64,000 bases of DNA from Caecitellus pseudoparvulus (Eukaryota > Bigyra: Bicosoecida). The notes below the pieces were generated by a model. It did not search any database. It was given only the letters and a program-made list of their open reading frames with translations, and had not been told where the DNA came from. Location: contig CBFFRQ010000067.1 of the NCBI GenBank assembly GCA_965644315.1, forward strand, positions 248,001-312,000. Direction: 5' to 3'. A program made the position numbers and the translations under genes. Below, in pieces: positions 52,501-61,375 of the stretch (position 1 is the stretch's first letter; each line of letters starts with the position of its first letter).

Positions 52501-55500
52501 TCCACAGCAGCATCCCACCACGAGGAAGCCTGCTTGAGGCTGTCTGGTGGCGGGGCCAGCGTCATGAAACGCACGAGGGCAGTTGCCGGGACACGCGCCA
52601 CCATGCGTTCGTTGAAGTGCACGTGGGGCGGCAGGTGGGCCGGCTGTGCGGCAAAGTCACGTGACAGCCCCAGCTTCTCCAGTCCACTGCTGATGGGCGG
52701 CACGTACGCGTGGTGCAGGGGCCAGTGGCCCTCCTTAACGGCTGCCAGGATCCAGTCAGCTGCCGACTGCAGCGCCAGCGCCTCATCCACCGCCTCGCCA
52801 CCCGCAATAGCAGCGAGCGGACGGGGCAGGTGCGAGACATCGGTGGCCATGGCCAGGTATGGCAGCTGCACGCCGAGATCTGTGTCGAACCACTCAGGGT
52901 CGACGTACACTGGTGCGGCAGGTGTGGAACCCTGTGGCGCCTGAGCAGCCTCCAGACTCACGTCCCCATCGGCATCCACAGGTGGCGCATCGACCGCGCT
53001 GCCCTCTGAGGCGCTGGGTGCTCCACCTGCACCGCTGTGCGCTGCATCGGCTGATGCAGGGGTTGCCGAGGGGGCCCCTGTGGGGGGTGCAGGGGGGGGT
53101 CCGCTCTCCGGCACACCGGCCACCAGCGAGCCAGTCTTCCCTGCCTCGTACAGCTCATCCAGCAGCCCATGCCCCGTCACGAGCTCCTGCATGGGGAAGC
53201 CTTGCAGAGAGGCGGCGAGGTCGTGCAGGGGGGGGCGGGGTCCGGGGTACGCCAGTGCGGCGAGGGCGGAAGTGTCCCGTTGCCCGTCCTCGCCAGCTGG
53301 CGGCAGCGGGTGTCCAAGAATGCGTTCCGACGCGCCAACGGGGTCCCGCAGACACGCCACGCCGGCAGCCGCGTAATACCGCGCAGCGGCCATGGCCACC
53401 GCATCCCGGATCGCCAACAGCACATCCAGGCGCTCCAGCATCTTCAAGGCGCCCTCCCCGCTCACCTTGGCGGCGAAATCGCCGTCCAACAGCACAGCAG
53501 GCAGGCGGTGGGGCGGCACAGCGGGACACAACGCCGCTGCTTCAGCAAGAACACGCTGTCCTGGCAGTGTTCCATCCGCGTGTTTCACCATGCGTGCCTT
53601 GGCGTGTGCTGACGGGGCGTCCCACGGGAGCCACGACTGCCCGGCGGCCAGCGGCAAACACACGCGCAGGTGGGGCGGAAACGGGTGCCCCCCGCCCCCC
53701 ACACGCTCGGAATGCGCGATGGCGGCGGCGTGTTCTTTGATGTTGCCGCTGGTTCGCCCCTTTGCCGCCTGGCGCTTCAGGCTGCGCGCATACCACAGCG
53801 CCCGCACCGCAATGCCCGCCACCACCTGCAACCACCCCCGTGCGAACACCACCACCTCCAGAACACTGCGGCGGGTCAGACGAGCAGCACTCTTGATGGC
53901 CAGCCACCGGCCCCAGCCGTACCGCTGCAGAGCGGCGTGGAAGCGGTTGCGTTCCTGGGAGCTCCACGGGCGTTCCAGGCGCCCCCACCGCAGACGCAGA
54001 GCCAGGCCAGGCGGTGTGTCAGTTGGGACCGGGTGCCCCTGGCCGCCCGCCCACACGGGCGCGTGCAGGGCAGGGTCCACTCCCGCGAGGCTGGCGTCGT
54101 CCCCCTCCCCCCCCTCCTCCTCCTCCATCACCCCCGCCACGGCGCGTTTCGGCAGGGTGGGCGGCACGTACGCCTCGCCTTCCTCCTCCTCCTCATCGTC
54201 GACGTACCCGTCCTCGGAGTCACTGCCGACGCCACCCTTGACGGCCATGCTGCCGCCTGTGCGTGTTCTGCGTGATGTTCCGCTCTCCAGCACCACGTTG
54301 CCTGCCTCGTCCAACAAGTCCCCCCCCGCATTCATACGCAGCCCGCCCCCCACGTCCAGCAGCGTTTCCTGCTGCGCCTTGGGCTTCAGACCCACGAGTT
54401 TCGTCCAGAACTCAGGGTCGTCAATGTCCACTTCGTTGGCGCCTTCCGTCACAAAGGCTGCCTTGGACAGGGAGTTCAGGGCAGATGCGGCGCCGGCCGC
54501 GGCGGCGGGGCCTTTGGCCTTGTCCCACGAGACACGCTTGGCGCGATTCAAGATCGTGTCAATGTCGTCCGTGATGAAGGCCCGTGTCGCCGCGTCGCCG
54601 TCCTCGTTGAACACGTCGTAGGCGCCGCGCTTGAGCAGCTCCTCCACTTCGCTGGAGCTGGGAGCGGAATCGCCCTTGCTGCGCATGTGCGACATGACCG
54701 CTTGGTCCAGGCCCAGCTTCAGGGACGCCTGGTGGAACATGTGCTGCTCGTAGCTCTTGTGTGTGATGAGGCGGTAGATGTTCACGGCGTTCTTCTGCCC
54801 GATGCGGTGGGCTCGCGCCTGTGCCTGCAAGTCGTTCTGCGGGTTCCAGTCACTGTCGAAGATGATGACGGTGTCAGCTGCAGTCAAGTTGATGCCCAGG
54901 CCCCCCGCCCGTGTGGACAGCAGCATGACGAAGGCGGCGGAGTCAGGGGACGAGAAGCGGTCGATGGCGGCCTGTCGCACGGCGCCGCGAATGCGCCCGT
55001 CGATGCGTTCGTACAGGTACTTGCGCGAGGCGCAGAAACGCCCCAGGATGTCCAGCATGCGCACCATTTGGGAGAAAATCAACACCTTGTGTCCCCCCGC
55101 CCGCAGACGAGGCAGGAGCTTGTCCAGCAGGATCATCTTGCCGCTGGCCGTCACCAGCGGCTCCGAACTCAGTCCGCCCTCCTCTGCTGACGTGGCGTCC
55201 ATTGCAGCGGTGGCGGCCAGGGACGGGTCGGTGGTGATGCGGTGCTCCGCGCCCTGGATGAGGAAGGGGTGGTTGCAGCACTTGCGCAGCTCCATCATGA
55301 TGTTCATCAAGTTGGGCGCGTTGGCGCGGGAGTTGCCCGCCACCAGGAACGCCGTGTTGCGTTCGTAAATGGCCCGGTAAAACTGCTTCTGGCTCACCGT
55401 CAGCTCCACCTCCAGCACCATCTCCTCCTTGGGTGGCAGCTGCGTGTTGATGTCCTCCTTGCGGCGCCGCAGGAGGAAGGGCTTCAGGATCTTGTGCAGC

Positions 55501-57062
55501 TCGGCCACCTGGAACGCATCCTTCAAATCCCCGAAACGCCGCAGCCAGGCAGAGCCCTCCCGTGCCGGGAACGACGCGGGGGAAGCAAAGTGCAACATGG
55601 ACCACAGTTCCTGGATGTTGTTCTGGATAGGTGTTCCGGTCAGCAGCACGCAGTGGTCGCGGGGCACTTGGGACAGCTCCCGGAACAAGCGTGCGTTGGT
55701 GTTGCGCAGGCGGTGCGCTTCGTCCACAATCAGCACCTGCCACCGGATCTGCTCCAGCGTCTCGCGCTCCGCATTCACCATCTCGTACGTCGTCACCAGC
55801 ACGTCGAACTTGTACGGCGGCTGGGGCTCCAGGGCTGCTGCCGACTTGGCGCTCTTACGAGCCTTGGGTTTCAGCAGCGTGCCGTCGGGTGCACGGTGGT
55901 AAAACTCAGTCTCTGCGATGACGTCACGGGCCATGGCGTTGCCATGGTACAGCACGACGTTCATGTTGCCCCACGCCTCCACTTCCCGGGCCCAGTGGGG
56001 GATGGTGGACAGTGGGCCCACGACGAGAAACGGCCCCGTCGCGTTGTGCCGCTGCTTCAAATACCGCAGGAACAGCACGCTCTGCGCCGTCTTGCCCAGC
56101 CCCATCTCATCACCCAGGATGCAGGCACGATTGCTCTGCCAGTTGAACAGCAGCCAGTTCACGCCCTGTAGCTGGTAATCCCGCAACTTGAAGCCCTGCG
56201 GCCCGTACGTGGCTTCTGTTGGGATTTTCTTGAAGCCCTGCTTCAAACTGGGCCGCTCCAGGGGCACGGGCCGCCGCCACTCTGACCGAGGCGGCACCTG
56301 CTCCCGTCTGCGGAAGGCTGCCACCCCCCCCTCATCCTGGAAGTCGTCCCAATCCTCCCACGTGGCGTCCGAGTACGGCAGAGACACCCACTTGATCAGG
56401 TACATGGACCCGGGCTGGCAGTCCTGCTCCGGACCCACACTGGCATCCAACACGCGGTCCACCGTCATCCAGTCATCCGGCATGGGAGGCCCCTCCTCCG
56501 TCACCTCCCAGTCCTCTGCCGGGTTGGCCGCCACCCCATGCACACTGGACAGGCCCAGGGACGCTGCCTCCTCTCGACTCTTGGCCACCCACCGGTCCAG
56601 GCGCCGCTGCATGCGCTTGGTGTTGTGCATGAGGATGTCAGCCTCGGGCTCCCAGCTGGCGTGCAGGTGTGACTTGCCGGCCCACTTGCACATGTACTCC
56701 CACCGTTTGGGGAGGTCCGCGAGGGGGGTGTCGGGGGGGGTCCCGGGGGGCACCTCCCGCCGGCGGCACAGGAACGTCTCGATGCGCAGGCCGTCGTCCG
56801 AGTCGCTGTCTTCGATGACCCCCGGCACGGGGATGATGCGTTCCCACAGCGCACGGTTGGAGCTGCGCCCCCCCTTCCGCCGACGCTTGCCAGCCCCCGT
56901 CTCACTGGCGCTGCCTTCGCCACCAGAGTCTGCCTCCAGCGCACGCGCACTGGCCTTGGGTGCCCGCTGCCCTGCTGCCACCGCCGCCCCCGCAGTCTCC
57001 ACGTCGGGCAGGTCCGCCTCCTCTGCTGTTCGCTTGCGCCCGGCGATGCTGGGCGCTGCCAT
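49560..57062 (-). CDS. CHD-family chromatin remodeller with long C-terminal extension
   Basis: The ATG at 57062 is the first in frame; the open frame upstream begins only with TTG. The product is 2,500 residues in a single exon. Chromodomain 1 lies at about residues 90-165 (WEYMCKWAGKSHLHASWEP) and chromodomain 2 at about 190-250 (YLIKWVSLPYSDATWEDWDD). The SNF2 ATPase spans about 290-590, with Walker A GDEMGLGKTAQ, motif II VDEAHRLRN and the LTGTPIQNN motif. The helicase C half is at about 640-770 (LIFSQMVRMLDIL, RAGGLGINL, QARAHRIGQ). A SANT-like stretch is near residue 1035 (SSQERNRFHAALQRYGWGRW). The remaining about 1,400 residues are Ala/Pro-rich with no recognised domain. Tandem chromodomains plus SNF2 place it in the CHD family. 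The YGWGRW-type segment hints at the CHD6-9 branch. It slides nucleosomes in the nucleus. Confidence 0.92.
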   Translation of the reverse strand: MAAPSIAGRKRTAEEADLPDVETAGAAVAAGQRAPKASARALEADSGGEGSASETGAGKRRRKGGRSSNRALWERIIPVPGVIEDSDSDDGLRIETFLCRRREVPPGTPPDTPLADLPKRWEYMCKWAGKSHLHASWEPEADILMHNTKRMQRRLDRWVAKSREEAASLGLSSVHGVAANPAEDWEVTEEGPPMPDDWMTVDRVLDASVGPEQDCQPGSMYLIKWVSLPYSDATWEDWDDFQDEGGVAAFRRREQVPPRSEWRRPVPLERPSLKQGFKKIPTEATYGPQGFKLRDYQLQGVNWLLFNWQSNRACILGDEMGLGKTAQSVLFLRYLKQRHNATGPFLVVGPLSTIPHWAREVEAWGNMNVVLYHGNAMARDVIAETEFYHRAPDGTLLKPKARKSAKSAAALEPQPPYKFDVLVTTYEMVNAERETLEQIRWQVLIVDEAHRLRNTNARLFRELSQVPRDHCVLLTGTPIQNNIQELWSMLHFASPASFPAREGSAWLRRFGDLKDAFQVAELHKILKPFLLRRRKEDINTQLPPKEEMVLEVELTVSQKQFYRAIYERNTAFLVAGNSRANAPNLMNIMMELRKCCNHPFLIQGAEHRITTDPSLAATAAMDATSAEEGGLSSEPLVTASGKMILLDKLLPRLRAGGHKVLIFSQMVRMLDILGRFCASRKYLYERIDGRIRGAVRQAAIDRFSSPDSAAFVMLLSTRAGGLGINLTAADTVIIFDSDWNPQNDLQAQARAHRIGQKNAVNIYRLITHKSYEQHMFHQASLKLGLDQAVMSHMRSKGDSAPSSSEVEELLKRGAYDVFNEDGDAATRAFITDDIDTILNRAKRVSWDKAKGPAAAAGAASALNSLSKAAFVTEGANEVDIDDPEFWTKLVGLKPKAQQETLLDVGGGLRMNAGGDLLDEAGNVVLESGTSRRTRTGGSMAVKGGVGSDSEDGYVDDEEEEEGEAYVPPTLPKRAVAGVMEEEEGGEGDDASLAGVDPALHAPVWAGGQGHPVPTDTPPGLALRLRWGRLERPWSSQERNRFHAALQRYGWGRWLAIKSAARLTRRSVLEVVVFARGWLQVVAGIAVRALWYARSLKRQAAKGRTSGNIKEHAAAIAHSERVGGGGHPFPPHLRVCLPLAAGQSWLPWDAPSAHAKARMVKHADGTLPGQRVLAEAAALCPAVPPHRLPAVLLDGDFAAKVSGEGALKMLERLDVLLAIRDAVAMAAARYYAAAGVACLRDPVGASERILGHPLPPAGEDGQRDTSALAALAYPGPRPPLHDLAASLQGFPMQELVTGHGLLDELYEAGKTGSLVAGVPESGPPPAPPTGAPSATPASADAAHSGAGGAPSASEGSAVDAPPVDADGDVSLEAAQAPQGSTPAAPVYVDPEWFDTDLGVQLPYLAMATDVSHLPRPLAAIAGGEAVDEALALQSAADWILAAVKEGHWPLHHAYVPPISSGLEKLGLSRDFAAQPAHLPPHVHFNERMVARVPATALVRFMTLAPPPDSLKQASSWWDAAVDAAVVLGTWEHGWGRADALRSDPHGALAMLLKRINETASSEVRLPPLPRLLLYTQPASCAKVLAQLQAGNTVNLAAAGVSVDEVRKLHRSAQANPDTPSAAEAEGDSGPSVSHQSAAAPEQPASEGGTAADAAQAEGSDQAEPGKSPPAGPSAGPAPEGGAKDTGDGSVSPPDGAPAALVLLDGTGQPLPIATLSDEQLLAPVELPSLDTPMLAALRGAHFFPGTFPLAKYVKALVTPSLTPPAADSDPLQRVRHLASLGGLYVPILPLPHVMPPPANPWADPATCKASLESLRAAYARQEDRTPPQCWVDAAGAVHYTPGSTALTLNARSDHRLLQALTQAVGVSTSRLPPAAGGMRSWAMPGLMGSMKWIVGGRATTDPPTSHGDVLEILTRVAWRLGLPDGLGGPSHGDGMLTWAAVSAALRGALQRANAGSPRLTPAALQAAVAGTLLPWLEAVAAAPVAAPASPLSDAECLHQLFATPPLMPLGPSTPLATFTCLKEAARRLLWRCALCSAARHMARPLLATLEGGAGGVPCPLLHLLSSGGPVDADTASLPGWWVPALHDAALVLAVAVAGLPPPPQTGERPTDSALAWCGTLRSAASPPAASPPQGTLLGALSVEGVADWVTASAGGGDIGPWRDLWSVLGGVTPPPLAAATEAVAACVRGVPGVDLATPESAAATRPALLDHLRKSWPSAAVLSGRLEALGFELTPLGSWSVPDAGAEHLTRESLAATGGWSDGPLPADELGATAGMPAAMPRPDAALMRGWAHHAAHPVPVPRPVLDRLATGQAGGSGSDLALWAARLGRWGGVMEGVEPPSAWHAAATASATPGDASALIPPPGRVHPPSHRVTADCHAFEMPGLGPVGYEALLRRGVPGPGGGGAHETLLRTTPVVLDAPIAAAVAAAVAAAEEGAFAGQVGGGGVAASLPPPVSTATTPGVWRHSDAGWAACLPTDGMDTAGLGLLPLANMGLYKAST

Positions 57063-57468
57063 GCTGCTGAGCCTGTGGGGGGCACAGCGGGCGAGAGTTG
57101 CAGGGACGGTGAATGTGGGAAGGAAGACATGTGAAGACGTGTGAGATGAATGCAAGGCACGCGCCGCACGCTGCGCCAAGGCTAGGCCCGCTCAGAATGG
57201 GGCGGCAAATGCGTGGCGGTGGAGCGCGGAATTTGAACGCCCCCAGCCCAACAGCCACGCCAGCCCTGCACGCCCCATGCACTGGGCGACACACTGGGTC
57301 GCCAGGATCCGACACGTACTAGAACCTGACTGCACGAAAGGGTGAGAGAAAGCTGCACTGCTCTTGGCGCAAACCCGGACGGCCGACTGCCCTCGCTCTG
57401 TCGTCTGACTGGCTCACTGGCGCAGCTGGGCTGCTGGGCTAGGGGTACACAGACCCGCCACAGGCGAG
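57063..57468. other. divergent intergenic region
   Basis: This lies between the CHD start (minus) and the UTP20-like frame (plus). It should include the CHD promoter and leader. Short open frames here do not look coding. No element stands out. Confidence 0.45.
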
Positions 57469-59151
57469 ATGGACCACGTGTGTGACGCCACTGCACACGA
57501 GAGTACATTGGGCGCTGATGGCAGGTTCACTTTTGGCCCAGGGATTTCCAAGGTGTCCTGCTCCGACCGATCGGGTGTCCGGCATTGGCGGGCATTCAGC
57601 TCCTCCCAGCCGGACACCCGGTGTCCAGGAACTGGCCTGCAGACAGTTCTTGCGCCCCCCCTTGAAGGGCCCCAACACAGGACATTTTCTGGTCCCTCGC
57701 GGCGCTTTGCAGGGAGAACGGCGTACTACGCCTGCACCCTCCTGCTGCGTCTGTGGGAGGCACATCCCCGTGTGCTGAGCGAGGCGGCGGCCGGTGGCAG
57801 TGGCAGTGGCAGGGGTGCTACGCCTGCCAGTGGCACGAAGCGGCTGCGCAAGGGGGGTAAGGCGTTGGAGTCAGATGCCACCACCACTGCTGCCACGCTG
57901 CACAGTGCGCTGTGGACGTCTCTGGATGCTCTGAACGACATCGTGGTGTTCCCTCACGCGTGGATGCGGGCAGCAGCAGCCAGGTGGCTGGGCGCCGTCT
58001 TGAACACCGTGGCAGTGGCGAGCCTGAGGAGCTGCCCCCCACCGCCTGCCATGGCGGCGTGGCTGGCTGGGGATGAGAGCTTGTTCGCCCTGGCCCGGAC
58101 AGCCTGTGTGCAGCTGGCGGACGGGACGCTGAGCAGGGAGCAGGGCACGGCTCTGGCGCCGGCGCTGCTGTTCACGGCGATAGGGCTGTACGCCACGCCC
58201 CCGCCCAGCTCCCGCAACACCATCCCGCCCCACCTCGTCGAGTGCACTGCTCGATTGGCCGGCAAGTCCACTCTGCTCGTGGGTGGCGTGGAGGTGGTGG
58301 GCGGCAAGGCGGTGCAGCGTGACAGCCCGCCCTCCACACACACCGCCCACAACGACGGAGGCAGTGCGCGGGACCCGCTGTTCTGGCTGCTGCAGCGCCT
58401 CAGCAACACGGCAGTGCAGCAGGGCGGGCCGGCGGCCACCACGGCGCTGAACGTGTTCGGGGCCATGGCTGGGCAGCTGCCGCAGGCCGACCTGCAGCGC
58501 TACGCGGTGCCGATGGAGCGGGCAGTGTTCCGCACTGTGCAGGCGGCAGAGCATGTGGCCAGCAACCTCCGCCTGGCCGACGCGTCATCCTGGTCGGAGC
58601 AAGCACAGCAGGCGGCCGCTGGAGTGGAGGCAGGTGGCGTGGCGTCGGAGATCATGGAGGGTGTGCAGGCTGCCGTGGGTGCAGATGTGTTCCTGACGGC
58701 GCACAACGGCGAGCGGCGAGTCAGGGCGGCGGCGAAGGAGCGGCGGGCGAAGCAGGTGGCCCAGGAGGCGGTGGTGAACTTGGCAGCAGATGCAGGGAGT
58801 CAAAGTTGGAAGGCGCAGGCAAAGAAGCGCCACGTGGTGAAGCGCATGGACAAGTTGAAGGTGGTGCGAGGTGGTGGTGGGAAGGGCGGCAAGCAGGGAG
58901 GGAGGAGGTTTGAGAGGCGTTCGTGTGGGGTGGTGGGTGGTGAAGAGGTGCGATGCGGTGGTTCTGGTGCGGTGGATTGTGGTGCGGTGTGTGCAGAGTT
59001 TGAGGCGGAGCAGGTGTGCTGGTCATTAGGTGCGTTCAGGTTGGTCGAATGGTGCAGTAGCCATACTCAAGCCAGGGTCAGATTCGGTCTGGACTCTCAA
59101 ACCTACCCGCTCGCTGTCGCACGCTGTCTGGGATCCTACGATGCCCAGTGA
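57469..59151 (+). CDS. UTP20-like C-terminal region as a stand-alone frame
   Basis: An open frame of 560 residues resembles only the C-terminal end of UTP20/DRIM. UTP20 is a HEAT-repeat protein of about 2,700-2,800 residues in the U3 snoRNP that makes 18S rRNA. UTP20-like blocks are PHAWMRAAAARWLGAVLNT (about 57950), a C-QLADGTLS helix pair, DPLFWLLQRLSNTAV (about 58372) and FGAMAGQLPQADLQRY. A basic tail (KAQAKKRHVVKRMDKLK) is typical of the UTP20 end. Similarity seems to begin near 57720; residues before that (57469-57715) look unlike protein. The rest of UTP20 cannot lie upstream, because the CHD gene occupies that DNA on the other strand. It is therefore a truncated duplicate, a relic, or a separately encoded C-terminal half. 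The last about 70 residues may be intronic or 3' sequence, and the frame overlaps the end of the convergent ankyrin-like gene by 74 bases. Confidence 0.6.
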   Translation: MDHVCDATAHESTLGADGRFTFGPGISKVSCSDRSGVRHWRAFSSSQPDTRCPGTGLQTVLAPPLEGPQHRTFSGPSRRFAGRTAYYACTLLLRLWEAHPRVLSEAAAGGSGSGRGATPASGTKRLRKGGKALESDATTTAATLHSALWTSLDALNDIVVFPHAWMRAAAARWLGAVLNTVAVASLRSCPPPPAMAAWLAGDESLFALARTACVQLADGTLSREQGTALAPALLFTAIGLYATPPPSSRNTIPPHLVECTARLAGKSTLLVGGVEVVGGKAVQRDSPPSTHTAHNDGGSARDPLFWLLQRLSNTAVQQGGPAATTALNVFGAMAGQLPQADLQRYAVPMERAVFRTVQAAEHVASNLRLADASSWSEQAQQAAAGVEAGGVASEIMEGVQAAVGADVFLTAHNGERRVRAAAKERRAKQVAQEAVVNLAADAGSQSWKAQAKKRHVVKRMDKLKVVRGGGGKGGKQGGRRFERRSCGVVGGEEVRCGGSGAVDCGAVCAEFEAEQVCWSLGAFRLVEWCSSHTQARVRFGLDSQTYPLAVARCLGSYDAQ

Positions 59152-61375
59152 GGCAAAGAAGCTCACGCACGATAGACGTGTGGCCCATCATTTGTGCCCA
59201 TCGGAAGGCAGCCTCGGGTCCATCCCCATCTGCCGCATGCACATCCACTTCCCGCGCCCCAGTGAGGGCCAGCAGCTCGCGCACGACGTCTGTGCGGCCC
59301 ATGGTGCATGCCCGACAAAAGGCGGCCTCAGGTCCAGTGCAATCTGCCGCGTGCACATCCACTTCCCGCGTCCCAGTAAGGTTTAGCAGCTGACGCACGA
59401 CGTCTTTGTGGCCATTCTCGCATGCGTGTCGGAATGCAGCTTCAGGTCCACCCCGATCCGCCGCATGCACATCCACTTCCCGCGCCCCAGTCAGGCCCAG
59501 CAGCTCACGCACGATGTCTGTGCGGCCAAGGCGGCATGCGTCTCGGAAGGCGGCCTCAGGTCCACCCCCATCCGCAGTGTGCACATCCACCGCCTCATCC
59601 CCCTTCAATGCAAGCAGCTCGCGCACCCTCCCAAGATTGCCAATCCTGCACGCTGCTACAAATGCAGCGGTGTTCGTCTCATTAAATATTTTAAGCTTTT
59701 TTGGGACCGACTGCCCAGCGGATGCGGGCTCAGCTTGAGCTGCCTGCGCCTGACCTTCCGCAGCAGCTGCCTGCTCTCGACCAAGCACATCCCGCACAGC
59801 ACTCTCCACACCTTCCAGACCCCCCAGTCCACCCTCACTTGCTTCACACGCCATCGCATACGCACCCATGCAGCAACCACTCCCTCCCCGCCCCAACACC
59901 TCCAACGCGCCCGACAGTGAATGCTCGCCACCTTCACCGCTCCCCACGAAGCTTGACACGACGCCCGACGCGCCGACCAACGCACCACCTCCAATGCCAA
60001 GCACCTCACGCAGCACACTCGATACACCCTCAACATCAAGGTTGCCGCCATCAGGGCGACCTGCGCCCCACACTCCGCCACATGCACTCAACACCACCTC
60101 ACACCCATCCCCACCCAGTGCCCCCACCAGGTCACCCACACCGCCACCCCCCACACCCACCACCACAAAGCTCCCCACACCCACACCACTCAGACTCACT
60201 CCACATGCCTCCGCCACAGCACACACACCCAGCACCCGCACAGCCACGCGCTGCTTCACCTCCATCCCAACATCACACCACGCTTCGTCCTCCAAGAACA
60301 CCCTCAACGGCCACCCCAGCTCGCACTGCACCTGCACTGTGACACTACTCCTCTCGCCAACCGGCTCATCAGCTCGGCCGCCACCACAGATGTGATTCAA
60401 TGCTGTTTTGCGTGGAGTCTGTGCCATCCGCGGCAGTCCATGGGCAATGCGAGCCGCTTCGCCACGCTTCACAGCGCCAACACTCATGACAAGCGCTGTA
60501 GCACCCGCCTCTACACTCACTGCCCACTGCTCCACATCCCCAGCTCCACCCACATCCTCATCCACGATCTCAACTCGTCCACTGTACACACTCACATCCT
60601 TGCCGTTCAGGCACTCCAAGCCGCCCGACAAGTTCAACCCACCTACAGCCCTCATCTTCCGACCACTCATCACCGGCGCACACACCAACAGCCCCCGCAG
60701 CTCCTCCACCGCACTCGCTGCACTCTCCAAGTGCACCGCAGCACTCTCACTCCTCAGATCGCCTGCCGCCTCGCCTCGCAGCCACTCAGCCTGCTGAAGC
60801 ATGCCAGCCAGAGCCGCATCCGTCGCTGCCTCACCACCGGCAGCACTTGTGACGGGGTCACCCTCACCAGCCACATCTACATCTACCACCTCGAAGCCTT
60901 GCCACCATCGCGTCAGATCAGCCAGCGCACCCTCCACGTTAACACCGCTCCGCACACTGCCCCAAGCACCCACGATGGCGCCCCACACTGCGTCACCCTC
61001 CGGCACTGCATCGACACCCACACCAGATGCTGCCTGATGCAGCACATCCACCGCGCAGAAGCACCGGAACGACAGGTACTGCAGCGCAGCACACACACCA
61101 CCTCGCTCACGCTGCCCCGCCAACAGCCCAGCCTGCTCCAACAGCGCACTCCCCGCATCACGCAGTGCAGCTTCCAGCTCCACCAGGCTCATGGTCGATG
61201 GGGCGTCATCACCTGCAGCAGGCTCCTCGCCACGCCCAATGGCTGCCAGTCCTCGCAGTGCTGGGCCGTGGTCCATGACGCTGCCCGGCAAGCACTTCAT
61301 CTTGCGCAAGCATGCCGCCACCACCTCAGCCTGTGTGACGTCGATGTCTTCAGTGACTGCTGCACTGCTATCCAT
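59078..61375 (-). CDS. novel N-terminal region plus ankyrin-like repeat protein
   Basis: A single exon with its ATG at 61375 encodes 765 residues. Residues 1 to about 560 have no family I can name but parallel the N-terminus of the Sel1 gene at 14792. WGAIVGAWGSV (about residue 135) matches YGSIVGAWRRV. DEAWCDVGMEVKQRVAVRVLGV (about 367) matches DEAWEDVEGDVKAVVARKCLGV. Gly/Val-rich stretches and a Cys/Ala motif follow in the same order. Residues about 570-755 are five ankyrin-like units of 38 residues (pattern AAFR-ACRLGRTDIVRELLGLTG, then REVDVHAAD-GGPE). This is longer than the usual 33. There is no signal peptide or membrane segment. It is probably a binding or scaffold protein; partner unknown. 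Its 3' end overlaps the convergent UTP20-like frame. Confidence 0.8.
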   Translation of the reverse strand: MDSSAAVTEDIDVTQAEVVAACLRKMKCLPGSVMDHGPALRGLAAIGRGEEPAAGDDAPSTMSLVELEAALRDAGSALLEQAGLLAGQRERGGVCAALQYLSFRCFCAVDVLHQAASGVGVDAVPEGDAVWGAIVGAWGSVRSGVNVEGALADLTRWWQGFEVVDVDVAGEGDPVTSAAGGEAATDAALAGMLQQAEWLRGEAAGDLRSESAAVHLESAASAVEELRGLLVCAPVMSGRKMRAVGGLNLSGGLECLNGKDVSVYSGRVEIVDEDVGGAGDVEQWAVSVEAGATALVMSVGAVKRGEAARIAHGLPRMAQTPRKTALNHICGGGRADEPVGERSSVTVQVQCELGWPLRVFLEDEAWCDVGMEVKQRVAVRVLGVCAVAEACGVSLSGVGVGSFVVVGVGGGGVGDLVGALGGDGCEVVLSACGGVWGAGRPDGGNLDVEGVSSVLREVLGIGGGALVGASGVVSSFVGSGEGGEHSLSGALEVLGRGGSGCCMGAYAMACEASEGGLGGLEGVESAVRDVLGREQAAAAEGQAQAAQAEPASAGQSVPKKLKIFNETNTAAFVAACRIGNLGRVRELLALKGDEAVDVHTADGGGPEAAFRDACRLGRTDIVRELLGLTGAREVDVHAADRGGPEAAFRHACENGHKDVVRQLLNLTGTREVDVHAADCTGPEAAFCRACTMGRTDVVRELLALTGAREVDVHAADGDGPEAAFRWAQMMGHTSIVRELLCLTGHRRIPDSVRQRAGRFESPDRI
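59150..59690 (-). repeat. five tandem units of 114 bases encoding ankyrin-like repeats
   Basis: Units of 38 codons are repeated about five times in frame, with strong conservation of the helix 1, helix 2 and loop residues (DVVRELLALTGAREVDVHAAD). Nucleotide identity between the middle units is high, suggesting fairly recent expansion. Confidence 0.85.
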
